Source: Polytrichum commune (Eukaryota; Streptophyta; Polytrichopsida; Polytrichales; Polytrichaceae). From it: a DNA stretch of 64,000 bases. Under the pieces are notes generated by a model. The model did no database searches. It saw nothing but the letters and a program-made list of their open reading frames with translations, and was not told where the DNA came from. Position 1 is the stretch's first letter; every line of letters starts with the position of its first letter. Location of the stretch: positions 6,758,001 through 6,822,000 of the forward strand of contig OX485803.1 in assembly GCA_950295325.1 (NCBI GenBank), written 5' to 3'. The position numbers were made by a program, and so were the translations under genes. Below, piece after piece: positions 12,108 to 23,756 of this stretch.

Positions 12108-13346
12108 GTGAGTGATGTATTACTTGGACAATTTTGAATGTAAAAGTTAAATATGTGATTTATTTGTAGAAATAGACTTTAGAAAAGTTGAAAATCAAAT
12201 TTTTTTCAAAAATAAGTGGTTTAGGTTAATTTTAAAAATAAGAATCATATAAAAATTGGTGTTTTATGGACTAAGTTGGGTAACCTTCAAGGGCCAGGGG
12301 GCATGAATAGGATACTGGACATAACCATTTGGTGCCATCTGTTGTAGACCCTCCTATCATGGAGATCTATGGCTTAGATTGAGGACGGAGGATGACAAAG
12401 ATTATGCTATAGGGGAGGTCGTCCTCTTCCCCAATCTTGAAATGCCACCTCAAACACCAAGTGGTAATGAACTTAAGTTATTTTCATTGAAACAACCTAG
12501 GTAAGATAATGCACTAAATTTTTTTCGTAAGGAATTTTATGTCATTCTGGTAACTTTTCTAACGAGACTTCTTATGAACAAGTTTACAAGTATTGTCATC
12601 CCAACTTACTTTTAGTTCATCCAAATGCCCCTTATTGCAACAAAGTTTGATATATTCTACATCCTAACATTTATGTAATGAAATGTTGTCGTGGATGGAC
12701 AGCTCTAGCCAGTCGAAGCTTTTAGCTAGCTAAATAGTTGCCCACGTAGTTAGTTGTTCAAGGTCTGCATGGATGTTTGAACTTTGGATGAAAAAACAAT
12801 TATTAAGTGACAATAATTGCAACATTGTAAACCTCTAATGCCCAAAGTTCTTTTCACAAGGAATGGCAAATAATGTGAAGTTTGCATTTAGTGTTGGTGA
12901 CACTACACATGCAATTTACAAATAGTATTGAGCAAGACAAATAGAATAGGTGACACTAAATACAAATAGTAGTGAGCAATACTTGAGTTTAGTATAGTCA
13001 TTATAAGGGCCGCAACTCTCCCACATACATAAGGTATGTGGGTGTTATTTGGTTCCTCTTCTAAATCAAAGCCCTATACTTAATTGGTATGTGATGCGGT
13101 GAGGATCAAAGAGCAAACACCATAAAGACACATGTTTAAAAGAAATTGGACTATGTCTTTGAATATCACTAACTACTATACACTTAATAGTGAGCGCAAC
13201 TTGGAGGACCTACGTACTTCAATTAAGAAATGAATCAAATCGCACTTTCAATAATCATAACTAAAATCAAGGGAGGTCCAATTTTCAATCCAATTTCTAT
13301 TGATGCTTTGTCATAGATTTCCCAATACAACACAAGTTTTGTTGTG
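12108..13346. other. Non-coding AT-rich stretch
   Basis: No gene or intact element is recognised. Short phrases such as ATTGGACTATGTC recur here and at 11230, which suggests decayed family M sequence around 13130-13180. Confidence 0.4.
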
Positions 13347-13349
13347 TAA

Positions 13350-14065
13350 GGGCCACTTCACACACGAGCCAAGAGCCATGACCATGAAATTGTGAGAGCC
13401 CAAAAGAAAGAGTCCAAAGGCCGTCCCAAGACAAGTGCATAATCATGTAGTTTGGTCACGGACCCTCAAGTGTACTGTGAAGTCATATGTGACCATGCCC
13501 TCAACCAAATGCTATTTCAATGAATTTCTATTCATGTGGGTCCTCATGCATGATAAAATAGAATAAATCAATAATTTTGAGCCTTCGAAGTGCCATGGTC
13601 TCCTGGTTTTATTTTTATTTATTTATTTATTTTTGAGACAGAAAGGCCGACAGGCCCGCACCAAAGCACAATAGGTAGTTGACCACTTGGCAAGTTTTCC
13701 ATCAAGTAGAGATGAGATTTCACAACCAGGATTCGAACCGCCAACCTCTTCCTTGAGACTTGGGTATCTCTCCACCATCATCTGGTAGTTTAGGGTCATC
13801 TTGGACCATGGTCTCCTGGTTTTGTGTTAGACCTACCTCCAAGAGGTGGTTTTTGAAAATAGTCCAAGTGACCATGAAACATGATCCATTCGATGCCATG
13901 TAAGAATCCATGTAGACCTTACATCCATCTTGCTTTCACTCACATACTCCATTGGTCCCTCAAGCATAGTGTGAAGCAAACTTGGACCGGCTCCGCCTTT
14001 TCCACCAATGAGAGTGCTTGAAGTATAATGGTCATGGGCCTTCAGCCTTGTGTGTGAAGTGGCCC
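13350..14065. mobile_element. PIF/Harbinger-type MITE, copy A1, carrying a SINE
   Basis: The ends are GGGCCACTTCACACACGAGC and the matching complement ...TGTGTGAAGTGGCCC. TAA trinucleotides flank both sides (13347-13349, 14066-14068). GGGCC ends with a 3-bp TAA target are hallmarks of PIF/Harbinger elements. It is related along its length to 31849-32917. A SINE sits at 13611-13805; the other copy is uninterrupted at that point. No transposase is encoded. Confidence 0.9.
13611..13805 (-). mobile_element. tRNA-derived SINE inserted in the A1 element
   Basis: The insert is bounded by exact 18-bp direct repeats (13593-13610 and 13806-13823, CCATGGTCTCCTGGTTTT). On the minus strand it has a tRNA-like head with a polymerase III B box, GGTTCGAATCC (13739-13729), and ends in an A-rich (AAAT)n tail just before the duplication. 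Variable-length duplications, an A-rich tail and a B box define a SINE. The related element at 31849 lacks it. Confidence 0.85.
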
Positions 14066-14516
14066 TAAATCTACTTGTTAGAAGTTGGAGAACACGAAAA
14101 ACGAATCGAATAACAGCCACATATCTTACGTACCTATAATGTAATGTCACATGTCTTACTCAAAAAATAATAATAAATAAAATAAAATAAAAATAATCAC
14201 AAGAATATGCTTCTATTCACACTCTTGCTATTCTTGTTGACCTAGGTCCTGCATAAGCCTAATAAAAAAAACAGACTACAGTACCTTACATACTTATTTG
14301 GGTGAGCTTAAGATAATATTATTTTGGTGGTTGGTATCAGTGGGGGCAGGGGATGGAAAAGTGAGTGGGATGACAAAATATCTCCCCTTTCATCCATCCG
14401 AAAGCCACCACTCAGAGGTGTCCGCCCTCACAGTACACAAGAGAGAGACACAGAGGAATGCTTCAGTGATTGCCAGGCATGTCTTTCGCAACAGTCTTAC
14501 ACTTCCTTACCGACGT

Positions 14517-14561
14517 GACAAAGAAAGAAAGAAAGAGAGAAAGAGAGAGAGAGAGAGAAAG
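14517..14561. repeat. GAAA/GA microsatellite
   Basis: Repeats of GAAA grade into (GA)n. This purine tract lies just upstream of the probable isomerase leader; GA tracts are common in plant core promoters and leaders. Confidence 0.7.
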
Positions 14562-14780
14562 ATCATGCAGGGGGCCTGAATAATGCACGTGAATAATGGA
14601 CCACGACGAGACCGTAGCAGTGCTACTCTCGTCGACTCCGGCTGATGAGCTATTTCTTCGCGACGATTTATGCTCAAGTTCGGATTTGTGAGGAGTCACG
14701 AAATCTTATGCTATCTCGCATCATCATCTGGTGAGCCACCTGCGCTCTCGCTTAGGGTTTCAGCTCTACTTTTTAGTTCT
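14562..14780 (+). promoter_or_regulatory. Candidate promoter/leader of the mannose-6-phosphate isomerase gene
   Basis: A CACGTG core (14586-14591), higher GC and a telo-box (TAGGGTTT, about 14754) lie upstream of the isomerase gene. Telo-boxes are typical of leaders of housekeeping plant genes. The first leader exon could end near 14730 (CTG then GTGAGC) and splice to GAGCAG near 16770. This is inferred from motifs only. Confidence 0.35.
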
Positions 14781-14878
14781 TTCGGTTGTGATGATTTTGT
14801 TGCGGTGTCTGTTCTAGGAGGCCCTGTGGATCACTGCCCTGTTAGTATCCAGGTTATTTCCCTTGTCTTTCTGGACCT

Positions 14879-15845
14879 TGGAGGATCAATGTTGCAACTA
14901 CTGCTGCTCCAATGTTGTAGCCAGGGTTCGTACGTTTGAATTGTCGAGATTTTGGTGATTTTAGCGAGAGGTGGTTTTTTGAAGGATTTGGAGTTAGAAG
15001 CAGAATTTCGCAATTCTGTTGCGAATCTCTTCTGGGTTTCTCCGGCTACATCCTTGGAGGAGGAGTTTTTTTAATTGCTGTTTCATTTACTTGAGTGGAG
15101 TGTTCCTATTATGAAATTGCCAAGATTTTGGTTGTGCTTTCGTTCTGTTTCTAGCAGGCCTATAAATGTAGGCGTAAATAAGATATTTGTTGGCCAAAAT
15201 TTGCCATCATGTGGGTGATTGAAACGTGTCATCATGTGAGTAAATGGAAGTTCTTATAAGATGACATGTAAATTGAATTTAGGCAGATACGTGCCCAATC
15301 AGAACTGAACGTACGGTATTGGTTCTCGGAGGATCAATGCTGCAATTATTGCTCAGTGTAGCAAGGGTTTGTACGTTTGAATTGACGAGATTTTGGTAAT
15401 TTTAGTGAGCGGTAGTTTCTGAAGAATTGGAGTTAAGAAGCAGAATATTTAACTCTGCGAATCTCTTCTCGGTCTCTTAATCTACATCTTCCAGGTTATT
15501 GCCCTCTTTGTGAATTCTTGGATGGTTGATGTGTCAACTGCTGTTTCAAGTACTTGAGTGAAGGTTCCAGTTCTGAATTGCCAAGATTTTTTTTAGTGAA
15601 TAGGAGCTTAGCATAGGATATCTGTGGCTAGTTTTACCGACTTTGATGGAGTGGTAGATGTTCAAAGATGTGGAGTTACCAGCAGAATTTGCATTCCTGT
15701 AGATCTCTTCTCAGGAATTTTTGGGCCTACATTATGCAAGTCCTTTGCTCGCATCATTTTCTTGGAGGATGAATATGTCAACCACTGGTAACTCTAGTGA
15801 TGGTTTCTAGAGTTGGATTGCCAAGATCCTCGTGATTGCATTGAA
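14879..15845. repeat. Diverged direct repeats upstream of the isomerase gene
   Basis: The segment starting GGAGGATCAATGTTGCAA (about 14881-15180) recurs from about 15328 to 15620, with shared phrases GTACGTTTGAATTG and TTGGAGTTAGAAGCAGAA in the same order. A third partial copy runs from about 15664 to 15840. Spacing of the first two is about 445 bases. The block probably lies in a leader intron. Nothing else is recognised from 15850 to 16760. Confidence 0.65.
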
Positions 15846-16796
15846 TATCCTCAGTGTTTGCATGAAAGGAAGGAGGCTTGAAGAGGGAATTGTTCTTTGT
15901 TATACTTGTTTGTTGTTGAGGATGTGATCTGTTAGCTTTACTATTTGTGTTGTTTCTAGCTGTAGACGAATAAGACTTTAGCACTGGAATCGGTGGAAAG
16001 TTCAAGGTGTGCTTACTCGGTGGCATAGCTTACCTACCTGTTGCCAAGGTTCAGAAAACACAATCAATTGAGTTGTAATACTAAGTTGTGATGTAACTAA
16101 GTAACGTCCTCATTTAAAATTTAGTAGGGACTGAGTTACAAATATTTGCATTCATGTGCGCTTTGTGTGTCAATATCTGTGATTCTCTATAGTCAATTAG
16201 TGGCGTTCAATCTCGAAAATTTGGAGGAGCCCCTGGGTTGAGTCCTTCTTGCATGTACACCTCAAGATTGATGTACAATCCTACAAGTCAATCATAAATT
16301 GTACACCTCGATCATCTTGTAGCTGACATACACGGCCTATGAACTGTCAAAATTGCTGCACTTCTTTGTTGTAGTTCAATACTTAGGACTGAAAGTGACT
16401 AGTAACAACTGGATGAGATTGAATGTTGATCCATAACCTTGATTAGGTGGCTGTAATCGAGATTTACTAATTAGCATACTTGCACCAAAGCTCTTTCTAT
16501 GTGAACAGACAGAGATGTTTACTCATTCTAAATGATAATAGGACTCTGGATAAGAATGCCTTATCCCTTACCTCTTAAGCTTAAAGCTTATTGCATTCTA
16601 CTATTTCCAGCAGTCACTTCTTTTGGAACATCTTTGTTGTGTTGCCATCTTGGAATACTGCCGACATTCCATCTTCGTACTGATCTTCAATCTTATTGTT
16701 TAGTTGCAATACTGAATTGGATTAGATGGATTGAGCAGTGATAACTTGTGTTATGCTCTCTTGGAGCAGGAGCAGTCATCTTGTAGAGTAGTACCA

Positions 16797-18761
16797 ATGT
16801 TGCAGCTGCAGTGTGCTGTCCAGCACTATGACTGGGGGCGTGTTGGTGCTGAGAGTGAGGTTGGGCGCATTCATGCTTTAGCATCAGGGGATGTCATCCA
16901 AGATGTGCCATACGCAGAGCTGTGGATGGGCACACACAAGTCTGGGCCCTCGCTGGTGCGTTTTGGGAATGAAACCCGGCCAGTCCTGCTCAAGGATTGG
17001 CTGGACGCGCACCCTGAAGCACTTGGGTCTAAAGTGGTGGAGAAATGGCAGGGAGAGTTACCATTTCTTTTCAAGGTAAATCGTCTGTTCCTTTAGCCTG
17101 AAGATGCCGATCTTCGTGCAATACTTCTTGGGAATTTTAACTTTTTCATGCAAATGATGATGAGAAGGTGGAATCGAACCAGGAGTGTCAGTGGATGTCT
17201 CATTGAAACTCACGAGGTTAAATTTTAACTTCTGCAGGTGTTGTCGGTGGCAAAGGCATTATCAATCCAGGCACATCCTGATAAAAAACTGGCCCAATTT
17301 CTCCATTCAACGCAACCCCACATCTACAAGGATCCCAATCATAAGCCAGAAATGGCTCTTGCACTGACTCCTTTTGAAGCTTTGTGCGGTTTTGTTTGTC
17401 CTGAGGTGTGCCATATTTCTCCCCCTTTCCTACTTCATGCTCTAGTTTCACTGAGCTGGCCATCGTGCTTGCTACTTCTCAGAAGCTGTTTTTCTACAGA
17501 TCAGAAGCAACTCATTAGTTTGCAAGACACACTCGATGTCTTGAAGACACATGACCAATGCCAAGAAATCCTCCACCTTAGATATAACGTGAGCCATGGT
17601 GATGTGTGCAGGAGCTAAAGAAAGCCATGGACACTGTCCCAGAGCTACGCTTGGTGTTGGGGGAGCATTTGTCGCAGTCCCTCATAGAGTTGGCGAGTAA
17701 CAAAGTGAAGGACGAAGAAGCAAAGTTGACATTGAAGACGGCATTCACAACTCTAATGTCACTGTCTAAGGATGTGGTGGCTAGTACTGTCTCAGACCTC
17801 ATTGGTCGTCTTGTGAGGGACAAGCAGGCATGTCTCTCCTCAAATGCATGGTTTTATGCCTCCTGACTCAAGTCCCTCCCTTATTTTACATGTCCTCCCA
17901 GTTTCTCTAATTTTGTGTTCTCATGCTATATTCTTGATTGTGTCAGTTAAGGTCTCACCAGAAATGCACCCTTCTTTGGCAGGTACGACAATTGACACCC
18001 AAAGAGGAGCTAGCACTGCGGCTTGAGAAACAGTACCCAGGAGACATTGGAGTGCTTTCACTATTCTTCCTGAATTACATCAAATTAGATCCTGGAGAAG
18101 CAGTTTATTTGGATGCTGATGTACCACATGCCTACTTGTCTGGTGAGATTGTGGAGTGTATGGCTGCTTCTGATAACGTGGTACGGGCAGGTTTCACACC
18201 CAAGTACATTGACACCGAGACGCTCTGTTCAATGCTCACATATAAGCAGGTTGGTTTCAGAATCCACGAGTTGATTATTCATTGCTTCCAGAGCACTTCT
18301 CAGATATTTTTCCAGTTTCCTTGGAACTTGTGTGTTCACAATCTTAATGTTGATCAAATGATCTAAATTTTATCCTGTGGTGTTGGCTGTATCCACAGGG
18401 CTTACCTGAGGTATTGACCGGCACACCCGTCAGTGCCTTTACCAAGAGATATACTCCCCCGTTTGATGAATTTGAAGTGGACCACATTCTGGTACCTGTG
18501 GGCAAGTCCACTGAAGTTGAAACAATTGGCCCTTCCATCATACTTGTTTTTGATGGAATCGGTGTCATTACTCAAGGAGACATCCAGAATGTTATTGGCG
18601 TGAAGAAAGGGGATGTCTTATTTGTAGCTGCAGGACAAACTATTGAAGTAGCAGCCACAGTAGAGGTAAATGAGGATGCCCCTCAAACACAAATGCCTCT
18701 GCAATTATACCGAGCTGGAGTTAATACTTGTTTGTATCACTCTCAACTCGCTGAAGCTTGA
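16797..18761 (+). CDS. PMI: Mannose-6-phosphate isomerase, type I
   Basis: Five exons join in phase 0: 16797-17075, 17238-17405, 17612-17827, 17983-18249 and 18399-18761, giving 430 aa, the usual family length. The enzyme interconverts fructose-6-phosphate and mannose-6-phosphate in the cytosol, feeding GDP-mannose, ascorbate and glycan synthesis. The N terminus reads [14 protein letters not shown], as expected for the family start. The zinc ligands are present: Gln104 and His106 in SIQAHPDKK, Glu131 in [13 protein letters not shown], and His270 in [10 protein letters not shown]. The catalytic arginine fits Arg289 in [10 protein letters not shown]. The first methionine at 16797 is chosen because it immediately precedes the conserved start; the open frame extends upstream without family similarity. 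Three introns are GT-AG and intron 3 uses a GC donor. The gene is intact and convergent with the L21 gene. Confidence 0.95.
17828..17982 (+). other. GC-AG intron of the isomerase gene
   Basis: Exon 3 ends GACAAGCAG followed by GCATGT; exon 4 begins after TTTGGCAG. Only this junction keeps VRDKQ joined in frame to VRQLTPKEE, the order expected for the family. The nearest GT, four bases in, would shift the frame. Retaining the intron adds ten residues and a stop. Confidence 0.75.
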
Positions 18762-20850
18762 AGTGGCCAAATTACTACATCAACATAGGCACAAAACGAC
18801 AACTTTATTTGTATATTTGTCATTGTTATATAGCTGTTGATACCATAGACATGCATTAGGTTTGAATCAGGTAGAATATGTATGAAAGGATTCAAACAGG
18901 ATTACACTTCGCATTGCACTGCATGTGACCCATTTCCAAGGAGAGTTGTTGTTTTTGTAACTTTATCTATAACCTGGTCATTCAGAGCCATAAATGTAGA
19001 ATCACGAGGCACTTGTCTATTTTGAATATAGTGACATCTATAACTCAGTCAGTGTATTTTGATATTTTATCTCAGTGTTTTAAGACTAATTGTCAAATAC
19101 AACATCTTACTTATTCAATGACATGTTAGAGCAATATTTGAGAGAACTGTTCTTCAGTAGTAAGTTTCAAGTAAGGGTTTTAAGATAGCAAACATCAACG
19201 GTGTTCATTACAAAATTTCTGAGCTACTGGTCAGAGGTGCCACTAACAGGCCTTTGTGTCTTTGAGGTCTTTGAGGTCTTTCACTACAGTTAGTTGAATA
19301 CAGATGCTAGCAGGCATACCAGCATATCATGGAGATTTTAGTTCAGTATGAGCTCGTGACTACACAAAATTAGGGAGTGTTCACATTTAGGTACCTCTCT
19401 GACCAATTGAAATTTGAGACTGTAGATTTGATGTGCCATATCAAAGCAATTGTGAACCAAGTCATTTTGAGCAATGGAGAATTGCATTGGATGTGCTGGT
19501 TCAGCACTGGTCTTCTACAGGTGTTTGTTACAGGTGTTTGTGCACTTGAGGATGGGTTTTACCCCTACAGCCGAAGGCGGATGTTATTGTCCTGGCAGTC
19601 ATCACTGCCTGACAATACTGGAGAGGAATTATTGTATACAAGCATACCTCTCATCCATCCAAGATTAAAAAAAAAAACTTGATTTCTATAGGTTCATTGC
19701 CAATTAATCTCAAATGCGGTCTTTCCGGTATGAAATCAACTAATAAAAGCAGCCTCCAGGTTGCATATTACTTCAGGACTTTTATGTTGGATGAATGGAG
19801 GTACACTTTATACAATAATTCCCCTCTCCGATGATACCAACATACAAATTTACATAATAATCTTCTGATTTTGAACATGTGGAGATTGAAAATTTGTGTG
19901 AACATCCTAACTACACAAAGATGTCATTCATGTGATCAGATAAGAGGCACCAATAAGAGGCACCAATTTTCTTTAGTGAGCTGCAGTATTGGACTGGACT
20001 GTTTTAGGCAATTTTGGGAAGATTACGCTTCAGCCTCTGAGGGTTAAGTTATAATGTATCATTGTTGAAGCTGGCTGTTATAGATTACTTCCAAATTTCT
20101 GCCCATTGAAACCACTCATACACTGGTCAATCTCCCATGTGAAGAACTATGTAGTTTACATTGCACTTGCTCTTCTGTACAATGCCAATTTAGTCAAGAT
20201 GTTGCCACTGTTTAATCCTTCAAGGCTTTGATCCGAACACCTTATCTTGACTAAGACTGGCACTGTGATTGACCCTCTCACACAAAGTAGTTCTCTACTA
20301 AGGCCAATGAGGGAGTTGGTCGCCACTGGTCAACCATAGCTGTTCATTTACTCAAGTAAATTCCTTGCCTACACATATTGGACAGAGGGATGACATCTCA
20401 CTTAAGATCACAGCTTATGTGGAAAGAGGCATAATTGTCTCAGTTTTGAGAACTTATGTTTGTAAAAATGCTATTCCATAATAGTTCTGATACATTAGCA
20501 GTTACGTAGAAAGGAACAAAGAGATTACACAATTGTTCTTAGAGCAATTGATGCAAATCAAGCCAGCTTCTTCTTGAAGGGCATACCAGGATGTATCTTT
20601 ATTCTCATGTATTGCAACCCAAGAATTGATGAACTGGATCTAAGCTTCCAAAACTACACCTACCAAGACTCCTTTGATCTCAGCAAAACAATAGCTGATA
20701 GAGCCAAAAGATAGGCTTCCTATCTCTGATAATGAGCCCAAATTGCAGAATATATGATGCCCTAAATAGTGCTCAGGAGCCAGTAACACAAAAAGGATGG
20801 GCAAGTTTACAGCCCAGAGAAGATTGCAGTAACTAAGCTATAGACCATTC
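18762..20850. other. Convergent intergenic region between the isomerase and L21 genes
   Basis: Both genes end into this interval, so it holds two 3' untranslated regions. An AATAAAA-type signal occurs near 19743 and a 14-bp tandem duplication (ATAAGAGGCACCA) near 19945-19970. No further gene is supported; the 101-codon frame at 19377 has no recognisable features. Confidence 0.5.
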
Positions 20851-23361
20851 TCAAGCCAAAACAGGAGTTGCCAGTTCAACCTTCTCTGGAGTTGCAGGTG
20901 GATTCTCTCCCTTTACTTTAGAGGACTTTTCAATTTTGACTGAAGGTGTTGTAGGTGTTGTTTCCAGGTCAATGCCTTTGATGTCCAAGATTCGCAGCCT
21001 TGTAAGTTCCTGCATTTATACATATTCAGACACAGATGAGTATTAATTCTGTGGGTACAAGAATTTATTGCCAATACTATTTAGAATCTATAGGTCAGTT
21101 TACCTTACCAAATGATCCCTTTCTTTAAAACTCTTGTATAGGATCTCTTAATTCAACAAGAAGTAATTGATTTATATTCATGCCAGCACATTCATATCTG
21201 CTTATCTGAATATAATATAGAGTACTATAATAATGTCACCAGAAGCAATTACTAAACAGTCAGTCATGGACTTCTACTAAGAGGAGTAAATTAATAAACA
21301 GGTAGCATATTGTAAGTTCAATAATCCCGTGTGCTCATGTCAAAGATGTCTAGGAAAAATGCTTGATTGCAACTTGAATGATGTAAGTAGCCTCTGATGC
21401 TTACTTGACGATGACCAGTTGTCCTTCTGTAATTTTTTCGTCTCTTCTTCTTGAAAATAATCACCTTCTCATCCAAAGCCTGCATTGAATATATGAACCA
21501 TCTGCATTTCAGTAACTTTAGGAGCAACTGCTTCTGAAAACGTGCTACAGGGCATGTATGTAGCAATCATGCTACACATCCAGAATAGATGATGAAAAAC
21601 AACATCACAAAATCCCTGATCCATTCCTTACATGTTCTTCAACAACAGCAAATACTGCCGATTTGGGCACAACAGGTCGACCAACTATTGTTTGTGTTTT
21701 TGTTCCAAGCAGAAGAACCTTGCTTAGCATCAGCTGCAAAAGAAATGGACACACTTAATCATTAACCTCACTACTTCAAGTAACATTGCCATTTCACTTC
21801 CATATTTCACCAATCTCAAAAAACAGTCTTGAAAACATAGGAATAATGTCTCAATGCCACTAAACTGCTTGAATTCCTCAAAAACTACTTCTAGTTAAAA
21901 ACTCCACCTATAAGTCTTATGCACAATCTATATCACTGCTTGGGAACACTTACCTTGTCGTTGATGTCACAGTACTTGAGCTTCTCTGTGTAGATGATAT
22001 CATTTGGTGAGACCTTGAATTGGTGAGAACCAATCTGTTTAAATGCACGAATAAAAGAAGCAAAGGTAAGTGCACATTCATACTACTCCCGTTTGCAGAA
22101 TTTCAAACAAAAAGGGCATCTGGCCAAAACAATGCAATTCATAGCGTGCAAGTAGAATCTGCTGTTAGACCCAGTATCTGCAATTCACATGTGCGATTCT
22201 TAAAAAAGGGTGGCTTAAACCCATGCTTTAACTCGGATCCCATGGGAACTCCAAGATTAAGCTGCCTAAGACAGGCTAGAATACAGCTTGAATGGGTGAC
22301 CTTCCTAGTACTTGATTTTGGGTGCACCTTACCACCTATGGTCTGCCCAATCATAGTGGGGTATCCAGGTGAACTGGATAATTCCAACCACCATATGGGA
22401 AGGTAAGGCTTGCATTTTAGTCGGAGAAGGTGTAGGCTGGCTTGTCCATGCCTGTTCAAAGTGTTCAGCTTTGAAAGGAGGTAGTAGTCTTGGGGGGGCT
22501 CTAATTCGTGTGATGCCCATTTCGGGATTACTTTTAGAGTTAGACCAACTTGAAGATGAAGCAACACCATAATTCACACCACTAGCAACAATGGAGTCAT
22601 CTCTTAGAATTTACTTGTGGCAGTAAGCGTAGAACCATACATATGAAGGTTCATCGGCATGAAACAGTAGATATACAATTTGTATTTATGGTTCTTATAA
22701 TTTACCTGTGGCGGAAGAGTAGAACCACATATATGAAGATTCATATGAATGCACCGGTAGATATGCAATTCATATGTATGGTTCTTAGAATTCACATGTG
22801 GTAGAAGATTAGAATCACACATATTGACACTTCGTATGTATACAACAGTAGATATGCAACTCATATGCATGGTTCTCAGAAATCACATGTGGCAGAAATG
22901 TAGAACCACACCTGCACAACAGCGAAAGCTTTCGGCTTTTTGTTACGACCAAAGTCTTCCTCAGTGTAGCGATCGATGACTTTGTACCCGACCTCCGCGG
23001 CCAGTGCTCTGATTGTAGGGGTCAGGCGAAAAGGTCTTGGTGGCGGTGTAATCACTGCATTTGGCTGCTCTTTATCCTCCACAGTTGCATACTCCGCTTC
23101 CTCTACTACTCCACTTTCGTCTACCCTGGTGCTGTAAACCCTGCTTGATTGACATAGACTAAAATGTGGCACGCCACGAAGCTTGGCAATCTCCTCAGCA
23201 TGACTTGACTTCGGATGTGTAACAGAAAAAGAGGAAAAACTTCTTAGTAACAAAGATTCATCGATTGCACAAGAAGAAGCTGAAGACAAGGCAGGTGTTG
23301 AGAGATGCAGAAGAGCTCTTCCAGCAGCCCGTCGAGCCAGTGCACGCACTGCTATAGACAT
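20851..23361 (-). CDS. RPL21M: Mitochondrial large-subunit ribosomal protein L21
   Basis: Five exons, all in phase 0 (23361-22912, 22034-21954, 21733-21632, 21479-21405, 21009-20851), encode 288 aa. The first 100 or so residues are Arg/Ser/Ala-rich with few acidic residues early on (MSIAVRALARRAAGRALLHL), as in a mitochondrial targeting peptide. The L21 core follows: AFAVVQIGSHQFKVSPNDII, TQTIVGRPVVPKSAVFAVVE, then the basic RNA-binding stretch FKKKRRKNYRRTTGHRQ. A Pro/Thr/Lys-rich tail closes it. L21 binds 23S-type rRNA in the large subunit. The long presequence and tail resemble Arabidopsis NFD1, the mitochondrial L21 needed for nuclear fusion in reproduction. Intron 1 is long (877 bp) and holds a 5S-like relic and a tandem array that reaches the splice donor. 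A chloroplast destination is the main alternative. Confidence 0.92.
22208..22329 (+). pseudogene. 5S rRNA-derived relic in L21 intron 1 (antisense)
   Basis: About 120 bases follow the plan of plant 5S rRNA in order: a GGGTG start, CGGATCCCATGGGAACTCC, AGATTAAGC, ATGGGTGACCTTCC, TAGTACTTG and a GGGTGCACC end. Length and order match a whole 5S gene, but several bases differ and the usual acceptor-stem pairing is imperfect. It is probably a retro-copy or a 5S-headed SINE (SINE3 type), not a working gene. The sequence after it to about 22570 may be the body of that element. Confidence 0.7.
22602..22911. repeat. 90-bp tandem array ending at the exon 1 donor of L21
   Basis: Units begin at about 22602, 22693, 22783 and 22874 (periods 91, 90, 91), each with a TTACTTGTGGCAG-like start, a TAGAACCACA phrase and an ATATGCAATTCATATG phrase. 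The fourth, partial unit runs straight into the authentic 5' splice site (GTGTGG on the minus strand at 22911-22906). The array therefore repeats the sequence just inside the intron. Confidence 0.85.
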
Positions 23362-23599
23362 TTTGAAGAGAGCAATGGCAATTTCCCAGCAGTGGTGTTC
23401 TTTAGGAAATCAAGTCAGTAGTTCGGAAGCCATGTCATTAAGAAGCTCTTTCCATTTCCCAAAACCATCTGACCACCATTTCTGCAACAGAGAAATATAT
23501 CTAAAACGTTGCGAGTCACGGACTACAGCATTTACAAGATGTGGAATCAGACGTATCTAACGATTGTGGTGGTGAGGGGGAGACGATGGGATCGGCAAG

Positions 23600-23710
23600 G
23601 GTTTGAAGAGAAAAGCGTAGGGTTTGGCAAGAGAAGGAAGAGCACATTACGTAGTCCCAATGCTAAACCCTAAACCCCGAATGGAGAGAGAGAGAGAGAG
23701 ATTTTGGGAA
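23600..23710 (-). promoter_or_regulatory. L21 gene leader/promoter with telo-boxes and GA tract
   Basis: Upstream of the L21 start are TAGGGTTT (about 23632) and AAACCCTAAACCCC (about 23662), followed by a (GA)n tract at about 23686-23700. Telo-boxes are characteristic of plant ribosomal-protein and translation genes and bind Myb-like telobox factors. The transcription start is not determined. Confidence 0.5.
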
Positions 23711-23756
23711 CTCTATGGGAACGGGTTGAGAACAAGCATGCTGCATGTTCTTATTA

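Noticed and set aside
17167..17182. tRNA-like B box (GGTTCGATTCC, minus strand) in isomerase intron 1
   Set aside because: No convincing A box, tail or target duplication is present; too short to call a SINE or tRNA.
22139..22570. 143-codon minus frame in L21 intron 1
   Set aside because: It crosses the 5S-like relic antisense and shows no protein family.
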